From Tetragenococcus koreensis (GTDB taxonomy: Bacteria > Bacillota > Bacilli > Lactobacillales > Enterococcaceae), in the NCBI RefSeq assembly GCF_003795145.1, contig NZ_CP027786.1, positions 2,046,001-2,110,000 of the forward strand: a DNA stretch of 64,000 nt. Direction: 5' to 3'. Under the pieces are notes generated by a model. It made no database searches. It was not told the DNA's origin and worked only from the letters and a program-made list of their open reading frames with translations. Numbering within the stretch: position 1 is the first letter of the stretch; every line of letters starts with the position of its first letter. Both the position numbers and the translations under genes were made by a program. Shown here piece after piece: positions 8,802 through 17,661 of the stretch.

Positions 8802-9987
8802 CTAGGTTCCTCCAACTAAATTCGCTTTGTAATTCCTGTTTCATTTGCATAAACGTTTCTTCCTGTAACTGTTCCCATGATAATGCTTGTTGGGCTAAAG
8901 GATAAGTCGCAAGCTCGTTGACCGTTTCAGTAAATATGTTTTGCTGTTGATAGATAGTTAAAAGATGCTCAATAAGCTCTTTATCCGCAGAAATCGTAAT
9001 TTTTTCAGCCGTGGTTTCCTCGTTTATTTCGATTTGATAGACTAATTGTTGAAAATGATGGCTAGCTAGGTAGTCATTAACATAGGCGATTAATTCTAAA
9101 ATTTCTTTTTCTTGTAGCCAATTTTGCGGTAAAAGTTTTGTATCTCTCAAACGTAACTTGACCAAAGCCTTTTCTGACTTTTGGAAAGCTGAGATAATCT
9201 CTTCTAATACCGCTTTTTGTTGTTGAATACCTGTCAGTAAAACATCTTGGCTTTTCCAACGGACCGCCGAAACATCCTCGGTTTGCCAAGTTGTATGTCC
9301 ATTTTCTATCGTTACCAGATTAACACCTGTGGCCTCTTCTTTTTGGGTGTGACCTTGTGGTGTTCCTGCGTATAAAATCGCAGCTTCTTGAGAAAGAACT
9401 GTAGGCACATGGATATGTCCTAGTGCCCAGTAATCATAATTTTTCCTTTTCATTTCTTGTAACTGAAAAGGAGCAAAACGATCACTTCCCATATCGCCAT
9501 GGTACATACCGAGGTGATAACCCTCTTGTTTTGTGGGGAATTCATTTATCTTTTTTTGACTGATCTGCGGATGTAGATAACTAAAACTACTGATCGCATA
9601 CGATTCACCCTTTTTAGTACGACCAGTAATCGTTTGAACATTTTCCTCTTTAAACAATTGCACATTCGCTGGAAAATCAAACCAGTATCGTTCCTTTTCA
9701 TAATAATCATGATTACCAAAAATCATATACACAGGTATATGTTCCTTATTAAGTCGCTCCATTTGTTGAAAAAATTGTTGTTGAGTTTTTAATGTAGGTC
9801 GGTTTTGATGAAACGTATCACCGGCAAAAAGCAAAAAATCAACCGTCTCTTCAATGGCAAGTGTTACAATATTACTAAGTACCTGTTCGTTTTCCCTAGG
9901 TAATTTCTTGGCCTTATCTGCAATCAAATGAAGTCCCTCGAAAGGACGATCAAAATGTAAGTCCGCGCAGTGAATAAAACGTAACAT
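8782..9987 (-). CDS. yhaO: YhaO, SbcD/Mre11-like metallophosphoesterase
   Basis: A 401-residue calcineurin-like phosphoesterase of the DNA-repair exonuclease group. The metal motifs occur in order: CADLHFD (residues 7-13), GDTFHQNRP, GNHDYY, a His in MYHGD, and GHIHVP. The C-terminal part is the capping and YhaN-binding region. It is the first gene of the yhaO-N-M operon, with RBS AGGAGAG upstream of the ATG. Pairing with YhaN resembles the SbcCD (Mre11-Rad50) partnership; the exact DNA or RNA substrate is unknown. Confidence 0.93.
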   Translation of the reverse strand: MLRFIHCADLHFDRPFEGLHLIADKAKKLPRENEQVLSNIVTLAIEETVDFLLFAGDTFHQNRPTLKTQQQFFQQMERLNKEHIPVYMIFGNHDYYEKERYWFDFPANVQLFKEENVQTITGRTKKGESYAISSFSYLHPQISQKKINEFPTKQEGYHLGMYHGDMGSDRFAPFQLQEMKRKNYDYWALGHIHVPTVLSQEAAILYAGTPQGHTQKEEATGVNLVTIENGHTTWQTEDVSAVRWKSQDVLLTGIQQQKAVLEEIISAFQKSEKALVKLRLRDTKLLPQNWLQEKEILELIAYVNDYLASHHFQQLVYQIEINEETTAEKITISADKELIEHLLTIYQQQNIFTETVNELATYPLAQQALSWEQLQEETFMQMKQELQSEFSWRNLDGTKEG

Positions 9988-10078
9988 AGTAACAACTCTC
10001 CTTTTTACCTTTTATTTTAGCATTTTTTTAATTAGAAGTCAGCAAAAAGCGAACAAGTTTTCGCATTTCAATCCAAAT

Positions 10079-10246
10079 AAAAAAGAACTAGGACATCAGT
10101 TATTTTCCAGCAATAATTCACGAAAAATTGCTTACACCAAGTCTTAGATTGTCGTCTTTTGCGACGAGGACTATTAAAGTATTGGAGTAATCCGTTAATC
10201 GTTCGTAAAATCAATATTGCTGGAAATCTTTGTCCTAGTTTTTTTC
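10079..10246. repeat. Dispersed palindromic intergenic repeat, copy A
   Basis: About 168 bases that can fold into one long hairpin. Outer arms are at 10084-10094 and 10232-10242 (ACTAGGAC / GTCCTAGT, flanked by A and T runs). Next come arms around TTTCCAGCAATA (10104-10115) and TATTGCTGGAAA (10215-10226), then an inner GTCG/CGAC loop near 10151-10165. A clearly related element lies at 35500-35656. No reading frame is conserved. It sits between yhaO and the AraC remnant and could act as a terminator as well. Confidence 0.8.
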
Positions 10247-10261
10247 ATTGGTTGCAACTTA

Positions 10262-10528
10262 TTATTTAGTTATCTTTCTTACTGGTAGCCAAATTTCACT
10301 ATATGCATAATTATCTTTATTTTCATCCATTTTAGTAAAAGAGAAGTTTGGCGCCGCAACTAACTCATAATCAGAAGATACCAACCACTCTGCATAGGTT
10401 TTTGCCCATGTATCTTGTAAAGTTTCAGGGAATGGCCCCGTATTAGGAAAAACAGCGTCTTTTACAACGGTTTTATCCGCTAGATACTTTTCAATATAGT
10501 CAATTACTTGATTTAATTTGTTTATCAT
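10262..10528 (-). pseudogene. AraC-family regulator remnant with internal deletion
   Basis: An 88-residue frame starting at the ATG at 10528 behind GGAGGAAAGC. Its first 20 residues (INKLNQVIDYIEKYL) look like the first helix of an AraC-type DNA-binding domain. From about residue 25 it matches the very C-terminal end of a GyrI-like effector-binding domain (FPNTGPFPETLQDTWAKTYA, then EIWLPVRK). The recognition helices and most of the effector domain (roughly 170-200 residues in the full-length family) are missing in frame. It cannot be a normal regulator; it may be a relic or a small ligand-binding leftover. Confidence 0.65.
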
Positions 10529-10726
10529 AAGCTTCTGCTTTCCTCCTTTCTCAAATAAGGATAACAAAATGGAAAAAATTATACTCGACTATAAGAAGTG
10601 AAATATATCGTATATTTGATAAAACCGAAATAAATGGTCGTTTTTCAACAAAAAATATGCTAGAATTTACCTAGGCAAACCTTCGGCATTACCAAAGGAA
10701 TTAGTAAAACAAAGGAGAATTATACT

Positions 10727-11281
10727 ATGTCAGATGAGACAGGGAAAACATTAACGCAATTAGCCAATGAGCTGAACGTATCACGAGACCGAATCATTTA
10801 CCGCTATAAAAAATTACCAGAGGAAGATTATTTCAAGGAAAATAATACAATCTACCTACTTAATTCTGGTATTCAAAAAATCATTGACGATTTGGGAGAT
10901 GATATCAAAGAGGATAAAGAAGACACTGAAGAAACACAAGTAAATCCTTCTTTTGATTACTTAGTTGAGCAATTAAATAAAAAAGATGAGCAAATTGACC
11001 AATTACACAAATTAGTTGATCAACAACAACAATTAAATGCCGAAGACAAAAAATTAATTAAAGAAATGCACCAATACTTATCACTTGAGGCTCCAAAAGA
11101 GGAAAATACCACAGAAAAAGAAGCGCTGGATGAAAAATTACAGCAAAAAGACGAACAATTAACCCAATTACAAGAAAAAGTGCAACAAACTGAAGTACTT
11201 CACCAAGAAAAAGAAGCATTAGAAACCGAACTAGCTTCTTTAAAACAAAAAAATAAAAAGTGGTATCAATTTTGGAAATAA
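10727..11281 (+). CDS. DUF536-like protein: N-terminal HTH plus coiled coil
   Basis: A 184-residue protein. Residues 8-30 (TLTQLANELNVSRDRIIYRYKKL) form a helix-turn-helix, followed by a long Q/E/K-rich coiled coil with repeated KKDEQIDQL and QKDEQLTQL heptads, and an aromatic basic tail (KKWYQFWK). This architecture resembles DUF536 proteins, often found next to plasmid replication genes but also on chromosomes. The tail may contact membrane or partner. RBS AAAGGAG precedes the ATG. It is flanked by a convergent terminator and appears monocistronic. Confidence 0.75.
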   Translation: MSDETGKTLTQLANELNVSRDRIIYRYKKLPEEDYFKENNTIYLLNSGIQKIIDDLGDDIKEDKEDTEETQVNPSFDYLVEQLNKKDEQIDQLHKLVDQQQQLNAEDKKLIKEMHQYLSLEAPKEENTTEKEALDEKLQQKDEQLTQLQEKVQQTEVLHQEKEALETELASLKQKNKKWYQFWK

Positions 11282-11413
11282 AAAAAGTCGGAATAGTTTA
11301 GCTTTCTTATATTTTTTATGCTTTTAATAGATTTACAGTTCACCATCCTGATTAGTAAACGTATAAACCACCTAGGCGTTACCCCGTTTTTGTTTGGGTA
11401 TTACCTAAGAATT

Positions 11414-11451
11414 AAAAAAGGTTTTTGAGGATTCCCTCAAAAACCTTTTTT
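11414..11451. terminator. Bidirectional terminator
   Basis: Perfect 17-bp stem (11414-11430 / 11435-11451) with AT-rich base and four-base loop between the convergent DUF536 and YheA genes. It has A-run and T-run on either side and so works in both directions. Confidence 0.9.
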
Positions 11452-11455
11452 ATCA

Positions 11456-11797
11456 TTATCCTTCGTATAATTCTCTTAATGGTGTCATAATCACACGATT
11501 CAAATCATTGATGGTGGTACTAAAGACTTGTTCTTTTTGCATTAAATCATTAATTAACGGTTCTTGTTGAACTTGTTGCGCCAATTCTTGTGCTCTTTGC
11601 GCATCCTCGTCAGTCATGTCTTCACCTTGCGACATTTTTTGTTGTAATTCTTGTTGGAATGTCTGGAATTCTTTAAACAAAAGGTAAGCTTTCTCATCTT
11701 TTTTTAGTTCAGCAAAAGAGTCACTTAAATCTTGAAATTGTTCTAATTCTCGGATTTCTTTTTCTAATTGGTTCGCTGTATCGTAAATATTTGCCAT
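11456..11797 (-). CDS. YheA-like protein of the YlbF/YmcA family (UPF0342)
   Basis: A 113-residue, almost wholly helical acidic protein beginning [19 protein letters not shown]. It fits the UPF0342/YheA group of the YlbF/YmcA superfamily. Relatives in Bacillus affect RNA processing and development; a function for this subgroup is not established. An upstream GTG at 11812 overlaps the RBS (GTGAGGAAAA), so the ATG at 11797 is chosen. It lies just downstream of the PBP gene on the same strand. Confidence 0.85.
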   Translation of the reverse strand: MANIYDTANQLEKEIRELEQFQDLSDSFAELKKDEKAYLLFKEFQTFQQELQQKMSQGEDMTDEDAQRAQELAQQVQQEPLINDLMQKEQVFSTTINDLNRVIMTPLRELYEG

Positions 11798-11856
11798 ATA
11801 AATTTTCCTCACTTTTTCTTTGTTTGTTACATTGTAACATGTTCAACTTTGATTGG

Positions 11857-14016
11857 CTAATCGTTGCTAAAGCGTTCTTTAAAGCCACGGATCAATTCTT
11901 TTCCGCCTTCTTTTACACGTTCACCAAATTCACCCAAACCTTCTCTAGCATCATCAGTAAATTGGTCGACATCTTGTTGCCAATCATTTCCTTCTTCATC
12001 AGAAGAATCCTCTTGCTCATCAGAGGCCGCTGTTACTTTTCCCCCTGTAGCGTATGCATCAGCTACGTCAAATTGCGAATTATTACTATAAGGTAGCATA
12101 TTTTCGGCTTGAGCTTTAAAAACTTGACCGACAACATCACCACTTGTTCCGCTGAAATTATGTTTTTCATCGGTTTTTTCAAAACCAAGCCACGTAGAAA
12201 TTACGGTATCTGGTGTATATCCGATAATCCATTGGTCATTATTTTGATCTGGATCATAATCTGTTTCAGTCGTACCTGTTTTACCAGCTACAGTATAACC
12301 ATAAGGATTAGCACTAGAAGCTGTACCATTAGAAAATGTTCCCAAAAGCATGCTAGTCATTTCATTAGATGTTTCTTTTGAAATAATTTTTTCGCCATCA
12401 GGCTTAGTATTATCAACAATGACTGCCCCGTTTGCATCAACGATTTTAGTGATTAGATGAGGCGTATATAAAGTCCCACCATTAGCAAACGAACCATAAG
12501 CTCCAGCCATTGTCATAGGAGAAGCACCATATTCTAAACCACCTAACGCCAAACCATAATAATTATCTGATTTTGTTAAATCAAGTCCAAACTCTTGGGT
12601 CTTATTATAACCTTTGTTTATACCAAGTTCATGTAACAACCAAACTGCTGGTAAATTCAAACTTTGTGCTACCGCTTGGTACATAGGGACTTCCCCCTCG
12701 TACTCACCATTGAAGTTTTTAGCATCATAATAATCTTGGGGTTCGTCTTTTAATACACTATCTGGCATATATCCTGCTTCAAGTGCCGGCGTATAAACAC
12801 TTAACGGTTTGATGGTTGAACCTGGCGAGCGTTTCATATCAGTGGCGAAATTAAATCCTCTAAAGGTGTGCTCCCCTCGACGGCCTACTAGCGCCTGTAC
12901 GCCACCAGTGTTAGGATCAACTGCAACCGAAGCTGATTGAACCATTGTGCCATCGTCAGCGTCAGCTGGAAAGTAGCCATTATTATCATAAACGTCTTGC
13001 ATCCCGTTTTGAAAATTCATATCAAGCGCAGTATAGACTTTATAGCCACGGTTCATTAAATCCTCTGCCTTAATATCGTATCTTTCTTCTGCTTCTTCAA
13101 TCACAGCATCAAAATAATAAGGATACTGATAGCCTTCATCTTCTTGTTGATACGTATCGTTGACCAAATCATTCATAGCAACTTGTTCTTCTTGTTGTGC
13201 TTCTTGAGCAGATAATTCGTCGTTATCCACCATTAATTGTAAAACCGTATCGCGCCGGTTTGTCGCATTTTCCGGGTTGTCAATCGGGTTGTATAAGGAA
13301 GGTCCTCGTAGCATTCCTGCAATCGTTGCCGATTCTCCAATTGTCAGTTCAGCAGCATCAACTCCAAAGTACTTACGGGCTGCATCTTGAACTCCCCACA
13401 CGCCATTACCAAAATAGGAATTATTTAAATACATCGACATGATTTCATCTTTGCTGTAATTCTTTTCAATTTCAATGGCTAAAAATAATTCTTTGGCTTT
13501 ACGATTAAAGGTTTGATCTAATGACAGATAAGCATTTTTGGCTAATTGCTGTGTGATTGTACTACCTCCGCCACCGGACGTATTTCTTCTAACAACCATA
13601 CGCAAACCAGCTCGAGCAATCCCCTTAATATCAAAACCCCGGTGTTGATAAAAATTACGGTCTTCGGTTGAGACCACTGCATCTACCACATAAGGAGACA
13701 TATCATCTACTTCAATATATGTCCCTTTTTGGGAAGAAACACTGCCTGCTTCATTTTCCTCGTTATCATAAATAACCGTCTCTTCTTGTAAACCTGCTTT
13801 TAGCTCTTGGACTTTAGTGGTTTTAGCTATATAAAAAAGATAAATGCTCATGACTAAGATAACAACTAACCCAAGTAGCAGTAATATTTTATTGACATGA
13901 TATTTCTTCCAAACTCGCTTGCGCCAGTAATGAAACTGTACGAGGTATGGTTTCAGCCATGCCCAAAACGACGATAAATATTTTTTTATCGTACTAAAAA
14001 AGCGCTGAAAATCCAT
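11857..14016 (-). CDS. pbp2A: Bifunctional class A penicillin-binding protein (PBP2A type)
   Basis: A 719-residue membrane enzyme that polymerises and crosslinks peptidoglycan. The transmembrane segment is at about residues 43-65. The GT51 glycosyltransferase domain has STEDRNFYQHRGFD and GGGGSTITQQLAKN. The transpeptidase domain has the serine motif SPGSTIKPL, an SLN motif and KTGTTE. The Gly/Asp/Glu-rich tail is acidic. RBS AGGAGGG precedes the ATG. It resembles the PBP2A/PbpF group by length and order; the symbol is a best guess within class A. Confidence 0.9.
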   Translation of the reverse strand: MDFQRFFSTIKKYLSSFWAWLKPYLVQFHYWRKRVWKKYHVNKILLLLGLVVILVMSIYLFYIAKTTKVQELKAGLQEETVIYDNEENEAGSVSSQKGTYIEVDDMSPYVVDAVVSTEDRNFYQHRGFDIKGIARAGLRMVVRRNTSGGGGSTITQQLAKNAYLSLDQTFNRKAKELFLAIEIEKNYSKDEIMSMYLNNSYFGNGVWGVQDAARKYFGVDAAELTIGESATIAGMLRGPSLYNPIDNPENATNRRDTVLQLMVDNDELSAQEAQQEEQVAMNDLVNDTYQQEDEGYQYPYYFDAVIEEAEERYDIKAEDLMNRGYKVYTALDMNFQNGMQDVYDNNGYFPADADDGTMVQSASVAVDPNTGGVQALVGRRGEHTFRGFNFATDMKRSPGSTIKPLSVYTPALEAGYMPDSVLKDEPQDYYDAKNFNGEYEGEVPMYQAVAQSLNLPAVWLLHELGINKGYNKTQEFGLDLTKSDNYYGLALGGLEYGASPMTMAGAYGSFANGGTLYTPHLITKIVDANGAVIVDNTKPDGEKIISKETSNEMTSMLLGTFSNGTASSANPYGYTVAGKTGTTETDYDPDQNNDQWIIGYTPDTVISTWLGFEKTDEKHNFSGTSGDVVGQVFKAQAENMLPYSNNSQFDVADAYATGGKVTAASDEQEDSSDEEGNDWQQDVDQFTDDAREGLGEFGERVKEGGKELIRGFKERFSND

Positions 14017-14193
14017 TACTTTTCCCTCCTGGTGTTAAGTGTAGCATAATTCTTCTTTTCTCAAATACTACCTGCGTTGTATTTTTCCTTTATGAATCCT
14101 ATACATTTTATCATTTATCATACAGAATTTGCTTACATTTTTATTAAAAAAGCATTAAACATGATATAATGACGAGATGAAAGGAAGAGTCTT

Positions 14194-15048
14194 ATGGAAT
14201 ATTCAATCGTTTTACCGACTTCACAAAAAAAGATGACACTCCGTGAATTATTAGAAAAGGAATGGCTCGTTCCGCGAAAAGTTCGTCATTTTTTACGGGT
14301 TCGTAAAAACGTCTGGCGTAATCATCAACCGATAAATTTTCATGAATTTGTATACGCCAATGACATCATTACTCTACAAATTGAAGAAGAGGATTATAAC
14401 TACCAGAACGTAACAGCCGGTTCAAAGGAAAATATCACGGTTTTATTTGAAGATGAACATTTAGTGGTTGTTAATAAACCAGTTGGCATAAAAACGCATC
14501 CCAATCAACCCGAAGAGACAGGCACTCTCTTAAATGATCTAACCGCTTATTTAGCTGAACAAGATGAACGGCCTTACGTCGTGCACCGTTTGGACAAAGA
14601 AACATCAGGTGCTATTCTATTTGCTAAAAATCCATTTGTTCTACCAATTTTAGGAAGACTTTTAGAAGAAAAGAAAATTTATCGCCGCTATCAAGCAGTC
14701 GTTTGGGGAAAATTAACACAGGACTGTACTATCGATAAAAAAATCGGCCGAAATCGCCACGATCATCGCAAGCAGATAATTGATGAGCGCCATGGTAAAA
14801 CTGCCATTACTCATGTAAAAGTACACCAAGCTCACCAAAAAACAAGCGAAATTTATTGCACACTGGCTACAGGTAGGACCCATCAGATACGTGTCCATTT
14901 AGCAAGCCTAGGTCATCCTGTTGTTGGTGATCCCTTATATCAAAACAAAAAAGGAGCTCGTTTGGCGTTACACGCTTATGAAATGAAATTACTTCATCCC
15001 TTTACCCAAGAACAGATTCAGATTACTGCCCAACCTGGATTATGGTAA
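14194..15048 (+). CDS. RluA-family 23S rRNA/tRNA pseudouridine synthase
   Basis: A 284-residue pseudouridine synthase. The N-terminal S4-like region (residues 15-75) is followed by the catalytic motif HRLDKETSGAILFAKN, with the catalytic Asp in RLD, and GRTHQIRVHLASLGHPVVGD. RluA-family enzymes isomerise specific uridines in rRNA or tRNA; the target cannot be assigned here. RBS AAAGGAAG precedes the ATG. It is convergent with the RsuA-type gene. Confidence 0.9.
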   Translation: MEYSIVLPTSQKKMTLRELLEKEWLVPRKVRHFLRVRKNVWRNHQPINFHEFVYANDIITLQIEEEDYNYQNVTAGSKENITVLFEDEHLVVVNKPVGIKTHPNQPEETGTLLNDLTAYLAEQDERPYVVHRLDKETSGAILFAKNPFVLPILGRLLEEKKIYRRYQAVVWGKLTQDCTIDKKIGRNRHDHRKQIIDERHGKTAITHVKVHQAHQKTSEIYCTLATGRTHQIRVHLASLGHPVVGDPLYQNKKGARLALHAYEMKLLHPFTQEQIQITAQPGLW

Positions 15049-15057
15049 AAAGAAAAC

Positions 15058-15777
15058 TTATTTGCTTTCTAGCAGTTTTACTTCATCCTCAGTTAATTCT
15101 CGATAGCTACCAAGATCTAACTGTTCATCAAGGTACAAGTGTCCCATACGGATTCGTTTTAAATACATAACTTCTTTTCCCACAGCATGGGCCATCCGTT
15201 TTACTTGATGAAATTTTCCCTCATGCAGCACTAAACGAATCGTTGATACATTGTTTGCTTCATCTACCTGATCAATCTTAAGTTTTGCTGGCAAACAAAC
15301 TTCACCCCCATCAATTTTCAGGCCATTGGAAAAAAGTCCGATATCCGCTGATGTCATAATGCCATCAACCGTAGCCAGATATTCTTTTTCCACGTGTCTT
15401 TTGGGCGAAAGTAAACGATGAGAAAGAGCGCCGTCATTTGTTATTACAAGTAGGCCTTCTGTATCTTTATCTAAACGTCCTACAGGAAAAAGGTCTGAAC
15501 GAAAATCTTGGTCAGAAAAGATGTCTAAGACTGTTGCTTCAAAAACATCCACAGTTGCGGTAATGACACCAGCAGGCTTATTGAGTAGATAATAAAAGTA
15601 TTTTTGATAAACAACTTCATCGCCCTCTAAAGTAACACTGTCTTCTTGTTCTTTGACTTGGAATTTATCAGAAGTTACTATCTCGGAGTTTACTGCAACT
15701 TGTTTATTTTTGATTAATTGCTTCACTTCTTTTCTAGAACCAAAATCCATATCTGCTAAATATTTATCTAAACGCAA
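15058..15777 (-). CDS. RsuA-family 16S rRNA pseudouridine synthase
   Basis: A 239-residue enzyme. The S4 RNA-binding domain (MRLDKYLADMDFGSRKEVKQ) is at the N-terminus, and the catalytic motif GRLDKDTEGLLVITNDG lies near residue 100. The target is probably a uridine of 16S rRNA, as for RsuA. The start is a TTG at 15777 behind a strong AAAGGAGG. It follows murJ on the same strand, separated by a hairpin. Confidence 0.9.
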   Translation of the reverse strand: MRLDKYLADMDFGSRKEVKQLIKNKQVAVNSEIVTSDKFQVKEQEDSVTLEGDEVVYQKYFYYLLNKPAGVITATVDVFEATVLDIFSDQDFRSDLFPVGRLDKDTEGLLVITNDGALSHRLLSPKRHVEKEYLATVDGIMTSADIGLFSNGLKIDGGEVCLPAKLKIDQVDEANNVSTIRLVLHEGKFHQVKRMAHAVGKEVMYLKRIRMGHLYLDEQLDLGSYRELTEDEVKLLESK

Positions 15778-15799
15778 AATTTTCCTCCTTTTAAAAGAA

Positions 15800-15826
15800 G
15801 TTCGAAAATCAAGATGACTTTCGAAC
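15800..15826 (-). terminator. Hairpin between murJ and the RsuA-type gene
   Basis: Stem GTTCGAAA / TTTCGAAC (8 bp, about 11-base loop). On the minus strand it is followed by TTCTTTT only, so it is a weak or partial terminator between two same-strand genes. Confidence 0.5.
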
Positions 15827-15836
15827 CTTTTTATAT

Positions 15837-17483
15837 TTATTTTATTTTTAGTCTTGTCCGTAGTGAAGCCATTTTCGCTCCCAAAAGCTTATCAGCTAAA
15901 CGGACTTTTAATGCCGTATAAATGTAAGTTAACGCACCCACTGCTGCGACGATGAGGATTAAAATAAAGGATTGTGCCTTTCGTTCTTGTGTAAATACCA
16001 TGCCAAAAATTCCGCGCGCGATACCGGCAAAAACTAGCATAACCATGGTCAGCAGAAAAACTAGAACAACCCTTCGTAAAGTCAAGGTAATGTTAAATCC
16101 GGTTTTTTTGTGCAACTTACGCAAATTCAGATAACAGGTCACACTAAACCCAAGTATAGTAGAAACCACTGGACCATAAGATTCCAACATATATATGCTT
16201 AAAGTTTGGGTCAAGAATTTAATGGCTAACCCAATAGCAAAATAAAGCACAGCTGAAGGATTTTCATAAATGCCTTGCAACATACTTGAAGTAAGCATAA
16301 ATAAACCCAAAATCAAGCCAGAAAAACTAACCGCAATCAATAGGTTAGTACCCAAACGATCGGGCTGGTAAAACAGGGTGTTTAATGGATAAGCCAACAA
16401 CATCATACCAAATGTCGAGGGGAACATGACAAAAGTATACAATTGCAAATTATTACTAACCAATTTTGCTAAAGCTGGACGATCTTTTTTGGCAAAAGCT
16501 TCGGTAACTAATGGTAACCCTACAGTAGCCAAAGAGGTAGCTAACCCAATGACAACCATGACTAACTTATCTGGATTCCCACTAAATAAAGCAAATAGTG
16601 ATTTTAACTGCTGATTAGTATATTCAGTAAAACGTTCCATAGTACTGATAAAAGTATATTGATCGACCAATTTATAAATGGTAATCCCAGAACCAACGAT
16701 AATAAAGGGTACAGCTTCCCTTATCGTTTGTAACAATAATCGAGTTGTATTAACTTTTACATTACCTGGGCTCATATCAACTAGAATATCAAGCCTGCTT
16801 TTTTCTTTTTTATAATAATAAAGTAAGACAGCAATACTGGCTAACGCCCCAATAAAGGCAGCAAACGTTGATTGGGTAACAGCGGCAACATAATCACCGC
16901 TACCTAAGCGCATAATAATAAAAGTAGCAATCAACATATAGCCAACACGAGCTACTTGTTCAACTAATTGAGAGATGGCATAAGGCGCAACATTTTGCAG
17001 CCCTTGAAAATATCCGCGAATGACGCTCATAAGCGGAATAACCAGAATAGCTACACTCAACGAACGCATTGATGGAATTAAATCCACGCCGCCTCCAGCA
17101 TGCCTTGCTAAGGCTGGAGCCGCAAAATACATGATTACCGCAAAAACTACGCCTAAGCCTAACATCAATTGCATGGCTCTTATAAAAAGCTTTTGACTAG
17201 CTTTGTATTCATTTATCGAGTTATAATAAGACACCTGCTTTGCAATCGCAGAAGGCAGCCCTGCGGTTGAAATCATTAAAAATAATGCATAAACATTATA
17301 GCTCATATTAAATAAGGCATTTGCTGGTAAATAATCATCGCCTAGCCAATAGATCCAAGGCAAAAGATAAATGACGCCTAAAAGGCGTGAACCAATATTA
17401 CCAATCGTCATCCAGGCAGAACCGCGAGCCATCTTATCTTCATTTGTTAACTCTGGTGTTTCGGGGTTTCTATTATTTATCAT
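15837..17483 (-). CDS. murJ: MurJ-type lipid II flippase (YtgP/SpoVB-like)
   Basis: A 548-residue polytopic membrane protein of the MOP exporter superfamily with about 14 hydrophobic helices. The N-terminus (KMARGSAWMTIGNIGSRLLGVIYLLPW) matches the YtgP group, which replaces MurJ in lactic acid bacteria. It translocates lipid-linked peptidoglycan precursor across the membrane. The ATG at 17483 sits behind GGAGAAGGTG; a TTG at 17498 lies inside that RBS and is rejected. It is divergent from murE, so flippase and precursor enzyme share an intergenic region. Confidence 0.9.
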   Translation of the reverse strand: MINNRNPETPELTNEDKMARGSAWMTIGNIGSRLLGVIYLLPWIYWLGDDYLPANALFNMSYNVYALFLMISTAGLPSAIAKQVSYYNSINEYKASQKLFIRAMQLMLGLGVVFAVIMYFAAPALARHAGGGVDLIPSMRSLSVAILVIPLMSVIRGYFQGLQNVAPYAISQLVEQVARVGYMLIATFIIMRLGSGDYVAAVTQSTFAAFIGALASIAVLLYYYKKEKSRLDILVDMSPGNVKVNTTRLLLQTIREAVPFIIVGSGITIYKLVDQYTFISTMERFTEYTNQQLKSLFALFSGNPDKLVMVVIGLATSLATVGLPLVTEAFAKKDRPALAKLVSNNLQLYTFVMFPSTFGMMLLAYPLNTLFYQPDRLGTNLLIAVSFSGLILGLFMLTSSMLQGIYENPSAVLYFAIGLAIKFLTQTLSIYMLESYGPVVSTILGFSVTCYLNLRKLHKKTGFNITLTLRRVVLVFLLTMVMLVFAGIARGIFGMVFTQERKAQSFILILIVAAVGALTYIYTALKVRLADKLLGAKMASLRTRLKIK

Positions 17484-17614
17484 GGTCACCTTCTCCAACT
17501 TTTCTTATACATAATCCCTATTCTAATTCGAAACAGAAGCAATCGCAAACTATTTTTAAAAACGACTGCTTTCATTAAAAAATTTTATCAAAAATACCGG
17601 TTTTCTTTCTCCTA

Positions 17615-17623
17615 TGCTATAAT
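17615..17623 (+). promoter_or_regulatory. Extended -10 promoter for murE
   Basis: TGCTATAAT is a perfect extended -10. No convincing -35 is seen 16-18 bases upstream, which is common for extended -10 promoters. It lies 38 bases before the murE ATG. Confidence 0.6.
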
Positions 17624-17661
17624 GGTTGAGAAGTTTTTACCAGAAAGTAAGGTGGACATCC

